DNA from: Myrica gale | Lineage: Eukaryota; Streptophyta; Magnoliopsida; Fagales; Myricaceae | DNA: 64,000 bases | Assembly: GCA_963930655.1 (NCBI GenBank) | Contig: OZ005621.1 | Span: 7,613,001-7,677,000 of the forward strand | Reading direction: 5' to 3' | Shown here: positions 22,941 through 33,926 of the stretch, piece after piece | Position numbering within the stretch: position 1 is the stretch's first letter | Layout of the letters: every line of letters starts with the position of its first letter | Made by a program: the position numbers and the translations under genes | The notes under the pieces: model-generated | What the model was told of the DNA's origin: nothing | Database searches by the model: none | Seen by the model: the letters and a program-made list of their open reading frames with translations, nothing else

Positions 22941-24116
22941 TCAAGTTCTCCAGCTCATGTGGAATATCCGGCCTGCTAGTGGTGTATAATTGCTGGTAAT
23001 AAGACAAGAATTTGTGCTCCACTTCAGTACGTCCCGAGATCCATCCTTATTCTCACTTGGCGTTAACCAAGTCACCCGTGATTTTTGCTTCCATAGTATC
23101 TGCTCTCTACGCAGCTGCTCATCCAATTCAGCATGTAAGTCAAGTTCCAGGTCCGGATTGTACTTTCTCGCAGGGCGTTGTTGGCATATCTTTAATTGAG
23201 CTTTCACCTGATGAATAGCATCTTGGATGATACCGAAGTGCTCTTTGTTCCACTTCCTCAACGCATCCCGTACTGCCCTGATTTTTTTTAATAATCTTTG
23301 CGTCGGATTAATAGCCCCAACCTGATTCCAAGCTGCAGATACTACCTGAAAACAAGCCTTTTCACTCGTCCAGAACATTTCAAATTTGAAAGGTTTCGGA
23401 GCTACCTGTTCCGGCTCAAATAAGTAGAATATTAGCGGGACATGGTCGGAGTTAGAAATCGGATAGTGATGAATTTCTGCATTGGGGAACGCCAATCTCC
23501 ACGCGACATTAGAGATCCCTCGGTCCAACCGTTCTCGGATATTTGTCAATCCCCTCCTTTTATTACACCACGTAAAACGGGATCCAACAAAGCCCAAATC
23601 CACAAAGCCCATCGTTTGCATAAAGTGCGGCAAACCTCTAGAACTCGAAGCCCGGACACACCTCGCACCTTGTTTTTCATTTTGCCTCATGATATCATTG
23701 AAATCCCCTAAGCAAACCCACGACTTATTCTCACTCGGTGCAAGTTGTTGCAATTCCTGCCAAAATAATTCTTTTTCCTTCCACAAAGTAGGACCATAAA
23801 CCAGAGAGCAAAAGAAATCTGGATCTTCCCCACCCGGTTCCACTTCTAAGTGAATAACATTTTTAGATTTCCAGAGAACCTTAAAACAAAACTCAGGATG
23901 CCAACAAAACACTAAATCTCCTTTCCTACCGATTGGAGGGATAGTAAAAAAATAACAAAAACCCAACTTTCGCATGATAAGGGACACATAACTACAATCA
24001 ATCTTAGACTCCATAATAAAAATGCCCACCGGATCTATAGTCTTCACTAAGTCCCGGAGAGCCCTTGCTGCCGAAGGTCTCCCCAACCCTCGGCAGTTCC
24101 AGGCAATGAGTTTCAT
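22941..24116 (-). pseudogene. LINE endonuclease (exonuclease-endonuclease-phosphatase) domain
   Basis: A 391-codon frame starting MKLIAWNCRGLGRPSAARAL, the classic start of plant LINE ORF2. It continues with IMESKID, WVCLGDFND, RFTWCNKRRG, ERLDRG and SNSDHVPLIF, which contain the catalytic Asp, Asn and His positions of the APE-like endonuclease. The frame is lost by a shift at about 23030, in the linker before RT. Confidence 0.9.
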
Positions 24117-24625
24117 GGCGAGCTTGGGGGCATGAATTGGCCTGCCTCCTCAGCTTGGTTGTTAACAGTGGAAAAATTTGGGACATGCCCAACATCATCA
24201 ACCTTCTCTTTCCTTTTATGCCGTGTACACTTGATTCGTCGTCTGCCTACGACAGGTATTTGCGGAAGTACAGCGCCTGGATGAAATATATCTGCCAAAA
24301 TAATCTTTCCACGCTTAGGAGACTGCCCTGTCAGTGATTCAGAAGGCTCCATATAGTGCTTCACACCACTAAAAGTCGGGTTGACCGTATGAGAGGATTC
24401 AGTCCATGTTCCACCCATCATAATCTGTGGGACTCCATTGCTTAAAAGCCCCCCAGAAACATGTTGCGGAGTACGACCCAAAAGTTTAGAAGTGGTGACC
24501 CATTGTGATAGTTGACCCGCCTGTAGCCCACCTGGTTCGTTTTTGTAATCTAATATTAAACTCTGGACCCGCTCCTCGTGAGCCTCCAAGCAACATGCTC
24601 TTTCTCCCTTTTCCCTGATGACCAT
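24113..24625 (-). pseudogene. 3' half of LINE ORF1
   Basis: 170-codon minus-strand frame, rich in charged and polar residues and without a catalytic domain. It directly precedes the endonuclease start on the same strand, in the position of the ORF1 C-terminal tail. A basic stretch KCTRHKRKEKV lies about 50 residues from the end. At its upstream end (about 24630) it meets, head to head, the LINE 5' end on the plus strand. Confidence 0.6.
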
Positions 24626-24720
24626 TCCGTACGGCGAGTACTTCTTTTCTCACTTTTGTATCACTATCACTGTTTTTTCTCCCCTCGATTAGCTACTACA
24701 CTGCGCTGTGTGCCGTCGCT

Positions 24721-25490
24721 ATGGAAGAGATTATTGCGAAGACCCAGGCATTGTCGTGGGATGACTTGTCCGGGTTATTGCAACCAAACCATGGACGAGC
24801 TTAACAGATTCATAAGACTTCTCTAGTGGGGCGCTTAGTATCACAAAAAACTTTTCCATCCCATGTTATCCACCCCTTGATTCGCACTGGATGAAGGTTT
24901 GCTTCGGTTCTGGTGATTGAAGATGCTGGCCCAAATCGTTTTTTATTCACCTTCTCTTCATTGGAAGACAAAGAACGTGTGGTGGCACAGGGACCATGGA
25001 ATTTCAAGGGATACTATATGATTTTGCGAGAATGGAAGCCCCAGGAGACTATTGAAGAAGTGGACTTATCTATGGTCGACTTTTGGGTTCAGATACACGG
25101 TCTCCCTTTGGAACTGGTAGATGAAGCAAATGCCCGACTGATCGGATGTAAGCTGGGAGATGTGGTGACGATGGATGCTGTTGAAACGCACAATTCTCGT
25201 CTCAAAATTCGGTTCAAGGCCTCCACACCGTTGGAACCATGTTTTTTTACTCCCGGGGGGAGGGGAATGCAATTTGGATTGGGTTCAAGTATGAACGGTT
25301 GTCATCTTTTTGTGTTCATTGTGGCCTTATAGATCATACCATTGAGACGTGTTATCAGAACCCGCCTCATCCACAGAAGCTTGCGTTGACTGATAAAATG
25401 AGGGGCGTTCCTTTGCTTCAGCATGAGGAGAAGGGCTCTGTGACGGGGTCCCCGCAAGAGGGAGGGTGGAAGCCTGGAAGGGCCGTTCAA
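24721..25490 (+). pseudogene. 5' half of LINE ORF1 (DUF4283 plus CCHC), inverted
   Basis: Plus-strand coding starts at ATG 24721 (MEEIIAKTQALSWDDLSGLL). After a small frame break near 24800 it continues through DUF4283 (RFLFTFSSLEDKERVVAQG, PWNFKGYYMILREWKP, LSMVDFWVQIHGLP, IGCKLGDVV). Another shift near 25255 leads to a zinc knuckle of the type LSSFCVHCGLIDHTIETC. Sequence identity to any LINE ends around 25490, where an AT-rich flank begins. This is the opposite strand to the rest of the LINE. Confidence 0.82.
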
Positions 25491-27102
25491 TATTATTGGT
25501 GGTATTTATTTGTCAAAATTTTAAAAAATTATTTTTATTTTTTAAAATAATAGTAAAATTTATAAAAATATCATATATATATATATATTGAATTTTTTAA
25601 AATGTATTTATTTTACTTGAATTTTTTATATTTTAAAATATCGAGAAAATAAAATCCACCGATCTATATACATATAATATTTATGAGAGTTTTACCACTT
25701 TTTTTCTACCATTCCCACGTGGCACAGCAGACCATGGGCCGCAAGCCCGCAACACATACTAAAATAATAATGTTATAAAATTAAAAAGTATTAAAACATA
25801 TCTCTATGTGAAATCCGTTCAAACTTCAACCCCCCGCGGCTTTGCTTCGTCTTTTTTTTTTTACTTCCTATATTTTATCTTTTTATTCGAGGGTCCAAAA
25901 TCGTGTGCCAAAACTCCTTTTTCCACCGCCAACTTTTCTTTAACGCCGCCAACAGCCACCTCTACATTAGATCAGGCTATATGACGGTATTTTTTGTTGA
26001 CTCCATTGTTGAGGTGGTCAATGCCTCTAATTGATTCCTAACCTTAGAAATATAACACACGTACCTTCATTTATAAATATTGCGTAGAGCAAAGTATAGG
26101 GTTCATAACCTTGCTAGACGGCCTGATTCTACCTCTTTTTCAGATAACCACCCCCATGCTCAGCATATCTCTTATATATATATATAATTTTTTTTTCTCT
26201 TTCGTTTTGATTCTTAGCTCCCATAATTTAAACCCACATAATCATTTTAATAACTTTAATGTTTTAATTAAGTGGTATGAAGTTTCTTAGTTTGGGACAT
26301 GAAATATTATATGATTATGAAGGAGAGATATCCTAAATAATTTGTTACACAATATAAAAGACAACGGAAGTTTCGAGGTATAAAAGATGTGCTTAAAACA
26401 TTGGCGGCCCATTGTATAAATTATAGCAGATAAAACAAGAAAAAAAATTAGGCAATCATAAGAGTAGATTATATCACCTGCATTTCTTAGGTAATTTTTT
26501 TTTATAAATTCAGTGGGTACCATATCCATATTGACCTCAAATTAAACTATATTACCAATTTAATATGATAAGTATTAAACAGATATACATGATGAATATA
26601 AATGACAAAGAGCTGAAATGGTAGGATCCTATATTATATTTGCAAACAAGGGATATAATTTAAAATATCTACCAACTTATTGGGTCAAACGTGAGAAAGG
26701 GAGTTAAAAACTAAGGGCCCTGAAAGTAAAATGTTCTAGAATTTATATAATTTACAAAGAACTCAGATGTTGATCCGCAAATTACCGAAGACTATTTGAC
26801 TAGGGGTGCGTTTGCACCAAAAATTTTACAAAATATTTCATCAACTCACAATAAAATACTACAATATTATCTCTCTCCTATAAAAAATATAAAAAATTAC
26901 CTCTCTCTTCACTTTTTCACTAAACCCAATACCAACACTAAACTTAATACCAAAAATTTTTCAACACAAACATAACCTAGGTCGTTTCACGCTTAGAAAA
27001 AAAAAAGTCGATGTTCGTTTAGAAGAAATTTATAGAATTGTTATAAAATTATAAATATTTTTAAATAATGTTAAAATTTTATTGACATAAATACAAATAT
27101 AA
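25491..27102. other. AT-rich intergenic sequence
   Basis: No gene recognised. It contains several AT microsatellites (about 25577 and 26175). A weak inverted-repeat element lies at about 26803-26985: GGTGCGTTTGCACCAAAAA at the left, and at the right AAAATTTTTCAACACAAAC, complementary with mismatches. That would fit a small hAT-type MITE. Confidence 0.4.
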
Positions 27103-28392
27103 GGGTTAATTACAAAAAAACCCCTCGAACTATACCACGTTTCCCACAATCCCCCCTAAACTTGAACTCGTGTCAACCCGCCCCTCGAACTTACGTAAAC
27201 GTTTTTGACTCGTTTTTGACTCGTTTTTAACGTTCCTTCATCTATAAAAGACCAAAATGCCCCCATCGACTTACTGTGCGCTCTCTCTCGGTCTTTCTCT
27301 CCCCCTCTCTATGAATTTCTACTGGGCTCTCACGGGCAAAGGGAAAATCACTGGGTGAATTTCTTGAAATACAAGGAGGTTTTTGGTGATGTGGAGCTTG
27401 ATGCAAAGGGCAAGAGATTGTCTGACAACATCGATGGTGAGCAAATTGTGAGGAGCGATGGTGAATTTGGGGTTGAGAGGAGAAATGGGGAAGTGGGTTT
27501 TGCTCGAATGAAGAAACTGAGGAAGGGTTTGGGAATAAATCGGAGATTGAGATTTATGAGTGCAAAAGTTTCAGAGTTGAGGGATGTGGTAATGAAGAGA
27601 GAGGAGAGGAAAAGAGAGAGGGAGTTTCAGCAAGAGAAGAGCGGCTTGGCATACCTTCATGAAGAAATGGATTTTCAGGTTCAATATTCTTGTTCGCTTC
27701 ATAACATTGCGATCCTTGGTTATAGGAAATCGTATTCACGTGTTACTCCTAAAACTGCACCTTATATTTAAAGTGATTGCATGGACGCTCTTTCATTCTA
27801 GAACAATGATGCCTAATTGGAGTACAAAAGCTTAAACGAGGTTATCTGCATGGTTCTGTTGCAGTTTCTTCTTACCAAAGCTTCCCACTTTTTGTATGCA
27901 TTCTTCTTTCGAAAGAGAATGGATTAGTGGAAGATGCATACAATGATTTTTTTCCACAGATTTTTGCACTAGCTGCAGTGTGATTTTTTGGCAAGTAGAG
28001 TAGTAGACTACTTCGCCCAATTGCATGCTTGTCCGTACGATATTGAACTCTTTCATAATTTTTTTTTTGGGTAACTAACTCTTTCATAATTGATGAAGCT
28101 AATATTTCGAGATTTCAAAACATCAAACGTTCTGCTGGATGAGGTTAAAATTTTCCCGTGAGAGCCCAGTAGAAAGTTACAGAGAGAGGAGAGAAAGACC
28201 GAGAGAGAGAGAGAGGGCACAGTAAATATGAATAATTAATGGGGGCATTTTGGTCTTTTATAGATGAAGGAACGTCAAAAACGAGTAAAAAACGTTTACG
28301 TAAGTTCGAGGGGGCGGGTTGACACGAGTTCAAGTTTAGGGGGGATTGTGGGAAACGTGGTATAGTTTGAGAGAGTTTTTTGTAATTAACCC
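27103..28392. mobile_element. MULE-like element with ~250-bp terminal inverted repeats
   Basis: The left end GGGTTAATTACAAAAAAACC (27103) is mirrored by the right end ...TTTTTTGTAATTAACCC (28392). The similarity continues inward for about 250 bp on each side, up to GGGCTCTCACGGG near 27335 and its complement near 28160, with only small indels. No transposase is present. The interior holds an unrelated 138-codon ORF, so it looks like a Pack-MULE. A clean 9-bp target duplication was not seen (flanks CAAATATAA and AAAAATAAA). Confidence 0.75.
27355..27771 (+). CDS. ORF inside the MULE-like element, possibly a captured gene fragment
   Basis: 138 codons, rich in charged residues, with a predicted helical stretch (AKVSELRDVVMKREERKRER) that looks like the tail of a plant DNA-binding or coiled-coil protein. 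I cannot name the family. It lies wholly between the inverted repeats. Its composition (purine-rich, codon-like) differs from the surrounding non-coding DNA, which suggests that it was copied from a host exon. Whether it is expressed is unknown. Confidence 0.35.
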   Translation: MNFLKYKEVFGDVELDAKGKRLSDNIDGEQIVRSDGEFGVERRNGEVGFARMKKLRKGLGINRRLRFMSAKVSELRDVVMKREERKREREFQQEKSGLAYLHEEMDFQVQYSCSLHNIAILGYRKSYSRVTPKTAPYI

Positions 28393-28886
28393 AAAAATAA
28401 AATTCAAATCTTAAAAAAAACACTCAACCGAATATGACCTAAAAAATGACTAGTAGATAAAAAATGGTTTCACGAAGAATGGTGATTCCAATTTCCAGCA
28501 AATGGTTGGATCAAAACTAAGAGATGGCGTAAAACAAGGGACCGGAAAGAAAAGTGTACGAGAATTTCCAAAACCCACCCTGTCCAGTGTCCGCCTATGC
28601 TGAACAGCCGACTAACACGTGGGCGTCCGAACGGGGCAAATCTACAACTCAACGAACCGGGATGCTAAATGGTCTAGGTTCATTCCTCTCCCAACCGACA
28701 GACTTCTTCCTCTCCTCTCCTCTCCATCTCTGTGTGCGTCGTCCATTGCTTTAAATCCACTTTTTCTTTTCTTCCGTCGGCACCAGCTATTTCTAGAAAG
28801 GAAAAAACAAAAACACAGAGTCGCTCTTTATTTTCTTTAATCACTACCATCCCTCGTTCGAAGAGATAGTGTTTGTGTATTGGAAC
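28393..28886 (+). promoter_or_regulatory. Promoter and 5' leader region of the SDI-like gene
   Basis: About 490 bp between the MULE-like element and the SDI start codon. It holds a G-box core CACGTG at 28616-28621, an EIL-type site at 28676-28683 (separate entry), and a CT-rich tract (about 28700-28730) typical of plant leaders. The transcription start was not located. Confidence 0.4.
28672..28683 (-). promoter_or_regulatory. Candidate EIL/SLIM1-type site (UPE-box half)
   Basis: The minus strand reads ATGAACCTAGAC. Its ATGAACCT fits the EIN3/EIL binding consensus AYGWAYCT, and TGAACCTAGAC is the 3' half of the UPE-box that I recall from sulfur-starvation genes bound by the EIL-family factor SLIM1. 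It lies about 205 bp upstream of the SDI start codon. The 5' half of the full 20-nt box is not conserved. Confidence 0.4.
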
Positions 28887-31252
28887 ATGAACCCGATACA
28901 AGGAGAAAAGAGGGAAGAGGTTCCTCCTCCGTACCATGTAATTCACAAACCCCCTCCTGGTGATAGCCCTTACGTTCAAGCCAAGTATGTCCAGGTACGC
29001 TCGTTCTTTTCTTTTTCTTTTTCCATATTGTTTATTCCTACTGTTATATATGATCTTTGTGGATTTATTGTTCGCTTTTTTTGTTGTTTTCTCGTTTAGA
29101 TATATAAAATTCCAAATTTCTTGTCGCCCATTTTTGATTCACGGCTTAGGATCCGACGTCTACGGTCTATTTGTAGTTTCAGGAGAGAATTCAGGGACTT
29201 CTACAATTTTATTGTCAGAGGCCTTCAATTATAGCGACGGGCATTTTAACGGTCGTATTTTAAAGGAAAATTTACTGCTAACCATTCAAATATAATTTCA
29301 TCCAAAAAACAAGGAATTCTGGAATGTATGTTTGTATTTATGTGACCTCCATATAGATGCGCTGGTACTTGTGTGGACCATTTTCCCTTTTCCTAAACGT
29401 TGTTCAGTTCTTTGAACTATTAATTCCTTCCATAGCCCAATTAAACCTTGCTCTTTCTTCGTCCTAATTTACTCAAAATTCTCGAAGTAGCTGAATTCTC
29501 TGATTCGTGTCCTTGTTTCGTGCTTTTTTATGTAACGGGAAGTTCAGATAATAATGGAATTTTTTTTCTGCGGTTCCCGTTACGAAATCATATACCACTC
29601 CGCGTTTTATTTTTGACTGGTTAGGAAAAAAAACATTTGAGTTTTGTCTAAATTCATGATTATGGTTTTTGGGTTCTGGTTCTTAATGCAAATGCCTAAA
29701 TCTGTGGTCAATTTGTGTGCTTGGAGCTTCCTACTCTGGTTGGTGTGAAGTAAATCTTCCATTATTCTTGTCGTTTAGCTGTAGTTACCTTGTTTTCTTG
29801 ACTTGAGCTAATGTAGAATCTAGCAGTCAATCTAAATGGCCTGCTTAAACTGTTGGCTTTGTGCAGTTAGTTGAGAAGGATCCAGAAGCAGCTATAGTTT
29901 TGTTCTGGAAGGCAATAAATGCGGGTGATAGAATCGATAGCGCCCTCAAAGACATGGCAGTGGTCATGAAACAGCAAGGTAGAGCGGAAGAAGCAATTGA
30001 AGCCATAAAAGCTTTCAGGGATCGCTGCTCCAGGCAAGCTCAGGAATCCTTGGACAACGTCCTTATGGATCTGTACAAGGTACAAGACAACGGAGCCTGA
30101 GTGTCTTTAAATTTATGCATGTTTATTAGAAGTGTTTTCTTTGTTATATTAACGGGAGACAGCTTTCATCACCTCTTCCTTGTCAAGCGAGCACTGAAAA
30201 TTTCTTTAAAATTTTTTTGGACTTTAAGAGACGAAGTCCGTCCTTCAAGCCTGCTCTATATCGACAGCTGATGCAACTCCATAGTTGAAAAGGGGGCCAC
30301 TTTGAATCTTCCAGGATTCGAAATTTTCTTTTCCTTTTCTCCTGCTTCACAACCAAATAGCACATAAAACCTTGGACCTCTAACCTCTTACTTTCAAATG
30401 TAAAAGAGCGTTGTTGGGATTGATTCTCTACCTACCTTTCCCCTTCATATAGTGAAGATACTAACCATACGAACTCTAGCAGAAATGTGGGAGAATTGAG
30501 GAGCAGATTGAGCTATTGAAGCAGAAGCTACTGATGATTCAACAAGGAGAGGCCTTCAATGGTAAGCCCACCAAAACAGGTCGCTCTCACGGAAAGAAGT
30601 TCCAGGTCACCATCAAGCAAGAGACGTCCAGGACACTGGTACTAAATAGCTTCAATAACCTCTTTGCTCACTTGTCAGCCTACTGCTATTCCGCTGGCCT
30701 TAAGATTCACCTTTGCTTTATCTTTATCCTATACATGTACAAACTGTTTTTAGAGATTTTCGAGTAATCAGTTTAGCCCACCCTGCATTTTCCCCATTTA
30801 GCTTGTCAGCACAAACATGTGACTCTGGTCTGCTTGTGACACAGGGAAACTTGGGTTGGGCCTACATGCAGCAAGGAAACCATATGGCTGCTGAAGTGGA
30901 ATATCGGAAAGCTCAATTAATTGACCCCGATGCGAACAAGGCCTGCAACTTGTGCCTGTGCCTGATCAAGCAGACTCGATATGCTGAGGCACGGACAGCT
31001 CTTGCAGATGTATTGCAGGGTAAAGTTTCAGGATCGGATGACCCCAAGTCGAGAAATCGCGCGGACGAGCTGCTGCAGGAACTAGAACAGTACCAATCTG
31101 GGCAATCATCTTCGAACTCGTCGAGATTAAATATAGAAGATGATTTCATGGAGGGGCTTGGTCAGTTTGTGAACCAACGGGCTCCAATCAGATCAAGGAG
31201 ACTGCCCATCTTTGAGGAGATCTCTTCATTCAGAGATCAGTTAGCTTGTTAA
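28887..31252 (+). CDS. SDI1: SULFUR DEFICIENCY-INDUCED 1/2-like TPR protein
   Basis: Four exons, all GT-AG: 28887-28994, 29867-30079, 30483-30638 and 30845-31252 (TAA). They give 294 codons without interruption. The product matches the plant SDI/MS5-like TPR family: SPYVQAKYVQ then LVEKDPEAAIVLFWKAINAG, DSALKDMAVVMKQQ, SLDNVLMDLYKKCGRIEEQ, GEAFNGKPTKTGRSHGKKFQ, LGNLGWAYMQQGNHMAAE, and the C-terminal RRLPIFEEISSFRDQL shared by SDI1 and SDI2. TPR-like helical repeats cover residues about 35-210. In Arabidopsis, SDI1 and SDI2 are induced by sulfur starvation and lower glucosinolate synthesis through MYB28. Whether this plant uses the protein that way is unknown. The start at 28887 follows an upstream in-frame ATG at 28869; the later one matches the family N-terminus better. 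Confidence 0.9.
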
Positions 31253-33351
31253 TTCTTGATATTTTTTCAAGTTTGTAACTCCTGTGGAAAACGAGGGTCA
31301 GGAGAGATGATTTGTAACATATGAGCATCATGTATAAGGTGTATACTTCTCTGCTGGGCCTTCTTTGTAAAGGGACAACACGCTGTCTAGTGTACCTTTT
31401 GTGTCTTTTACTGGCCTAAGGGTGGCATGTGGTAGAGACCAGTTAGATCGCCGCTGTCTAGTAGGAATCGCCAACTGTAGTTTTTCTTAAATTTGAAAGT
31501 AGGAACAAAACTATATGAAATCCAGCGGTTAACATGGAGGAAATTAATTATCCGAAATAAAAAAGGATGAAATTAAACATAAAACAATGCTCTTAAGGAG
31601 AGCATACCAATTCCATCTTTGTAATAGCCCTTAAAGCAATTTTCAAGTGAGGGTGACGTGTGTCATCTTCGATCATATTGCACTTACTATTTTCTATAAT
31701 AAAATATAGGCTTAATTAATCTGCTTGATTGTTTTTTTTTTAATTTGATCCCTCATTTTACTGTACAAAAGACATTCTATTGATGGAATGTCACAATTCT
31801 TGGCTGAGCGAATTTCAGATGTCAAGTGATAATGGGTAGCGATATTTTTTTCGTTTGTTTCAAGTCGATCCCTTGGTCTAGATATGGACCACACAAAAGA
31901 CATGTAGGACAGTAGGTATATTCTATCAATGGAAAAAGTGTTACAATTAAGTGAGCTAGCGAATCTAGACGTCGAGTGATATTGAATCTAGGGGCATGTT
32001 TGTGTTCTTGATAATTGAAGAATTCGTGTTCAACTTAAAACACAATTTTACCGAATATGATTTTTTTGAGGATAATGTAATGTAGTTTTCAATTTTGCCT
32101 TGGATATATTTATACAGAATTATTGCCTTGGATATATTTATACAGAATTACTAAAATACCATCCAGTCATTCGTTACATACATCAAAATCGAAGGGTAAA
32201 ATGGACTTTTAAAAAACACATGGCCCCACACGTCAGCTCATTAAATACTCGACACGTAAATGGACAAAAAGCCCCCAACTGATTTACGCAAGTTTTGTTT
32301 TGGTAAAGGGCGATTTGGTCATTTTCCCCCTCCCATTGCGTGCGGCTTGCAAGCTTGTCGCCTGCGTGAGTGACTTTTGTGTTTTTGCAAAAGTTGAGTC
32401 AGGAGGTTTGAACGTTTCAAATGTTTGTCGTTTTCTTACTTTTTTTTTAATACCTTTAAATATTCAACTTTTATTAAAAAATAAATAAATTCAAAATATA
32501 AAAAAAAAACTTTAAAAATCATCATTAATTTTGTTTACACCTCATCAACTTCTACACAAACACTAATACAACTCTAGCATCACCTAAAGATTTTCAAAAC
32601 ACTTCAAATTCTAAAAATAAAACATCGAAACGAACATCACCTCGATGTCGAGTGAGATCGGTAATGACGTGTTTTCTATTAATCAAGTAAGGATATTCCG
32701 TCACTTGCAGCACTATGATTGAATTAATTACTTTCTGTTAGGCAAATAGTTAACCATATGGACTGAGAAGTTGTGGAGGCTAAAAGTTCACTTTTAACAT
32801 CAATTTTTTTTTCACCCATAGAAAATAATGAATTTCAATTCCTCCACAAAAATCTCCAAAAAAAATGCCATAAAGTGAAATAATTAGTTGATCAAATATA
32901 CTATTAGTCAGTTGGTCAAGCCTAGTTCGATTATTCATAGCAAAAAGACTCACAATTTAAATAATGCGTGTAATGAGCCCGTCGTTATGCGTGTTTTGAG
33001 TTTACCATGATGTTTAAATCCTTCGGCGTGATGAAGTTAGCTAGGTTTATCCGAACTTAGTACACAAGAGATGCCGCAGATTGTCCTTTCTGTCCTCATG
33101 CCATGAGATGACCCTTTTAGTTTTTCCCTAATCCTTAGTTCAAAATTTAGATTTTTTATTATTTAATAATTTCAGTTACAACATCTCTATTCCTAGAGAT
33201 TTTTGAAATCATACTTATATCCACTCTCACAAAATCAAAAACAAAAAAATCCAAAAAACGACTCAATCAACATATCTATTCTGTCCTCCCATATATCTGA
33301 AATTTTTTTCGTCTTGAAACTAAATAATCTCTTTATCATTCGGTCAGAGCC
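31253..33351. other. Intergenic region between SDI-like gene and CTF18
   Basis: Holds the SDI 3' UTR and about 1.9 kb of AT-rich sequence without a recognisable gene. A short direct duplication (TTGCCTTGGATATATTTATA-type units at about 32097 and 32124) is visible. Scattered stretches near 31690-31990 look like decayed inverted-repeat elements, but no boundaries could be set. Confidence 0.4.
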
Positions 33352-33762
33352 AGGGTATATTAGTAAAAAAAAATAAAAAAAAATACACTTTGCTTCATTG
33401 TCTTTGGTGTCATTTACATTTTGCACCTAGATGTTTTATTTTTGATACATTGAACTCATTATCTTCAATTTTTTTGCAATCTGGACCCCGTACTCGATTT
33501 GGCCGTCTAAATTAACGGATTTCGTCAACACATGTATCGGTCGATCGCTACAAAGGTAACGTGAGAGACATGACGAGCCGGTCGACCGCTCCATGTAGCG
33601 GTCGACCGGTACATGTGTTGACGAAATCCGTCAATTTAAACGATAAATTGAATACGGGATCGACATTGCAAAAATATGAAAGATAATGAATCAAATGTAT
33701 AAAAAATAAAACATCTACAAAATGTATAAATGACATCAGAGACACTGACAAAATACATTTAT
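33352..33762. mobile_element. MITE in the CTF18 promoter, same family as the one at 39059
   Basis: Inverted arms: left TACACTTTG...GTCATTTACATTTTGCACC, right a complementary stretch ending ...AAATGTATAAATGACATC. The internal segments ATTATTTTTGA/GACATTGGA are also shared, in mutated form, with the MITE in CTF18 intron 5. The centre holds a perfect 13-bp stem, 33578-33590 with 33597-33609 (CCGGTCGACCGCT), with a 6-nt loop. The element ends about 165 bp before the CTF18 start codon. Confidence 0.65.
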
Positions 33763-33843
33763 CTCAAAAAGACACAAAACAACGGTTCTTTTTCCGGACG
33801 ACAGGGGGGCAATATGGGAGTGGGAGCAACTCTTTGCCGCGAC

Positions 33844-33856
33844 TTTCCCGCCAAAA
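33844..33856 (+). promoter_or_regulatory. E2F-type dyad upstream of CTF18
   Basis: TTTCCCGCCAAAA reads as TTTCCCGCC on one strand and TTTTGGCGGG on the other. Both match the E2F/DP consensus (TTTSSCGC). It lies 71-83 bp before the start codon of a DNA-replication gene, where E2F sites that drive S-phase expression are usual. It would lie inside the coding region only if the upstream in-frame ATG at 33834 were used, which I consider less likely. Confidence 0.65.
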
Positions 33857-33926
33857 CATTGCAGCCTCATTGCGGCCATCACTGGACGCTTCTCTGCACC
33901 GTCACTCAACGCACCTCGATCTACCA

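Larger units (their letters stand above)
20034..25490 (-). mobile_element. Plant L1-type LINE with inverted 5' segment
   Basis: The main body lies on the minus strand from about 24635 down to a poly(A) tail (T7 run at about 20034-20041). It encodes the end of ORF1, then endonuclease, reverse transcriptase, zf-RVT and RNase H. The remaining 5' part (5' UTR plus the first half of ORF1 with DUF4283 and a CCHC knuckle) lies on the plus strand from about 24636 to 25490. The LINE 5' end therefore faces the middle, and the two halves of ORF1 point in opposite directions. This is the structure produced by twin priming. All ORFs contain stops or frameshifts. Target duplications were not found. Confidence 0.85.

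Noticed and set aside
33834-33926. Upstream in-frame ATG extending CTF18 by 31 codons
   Set aside because: The extension does not look like a conserved CTF18 N-terminus and would place the E2F dyad inside the coding region. The ATG at 33927 opens an acidic N-terminus that is more plausible for the family.
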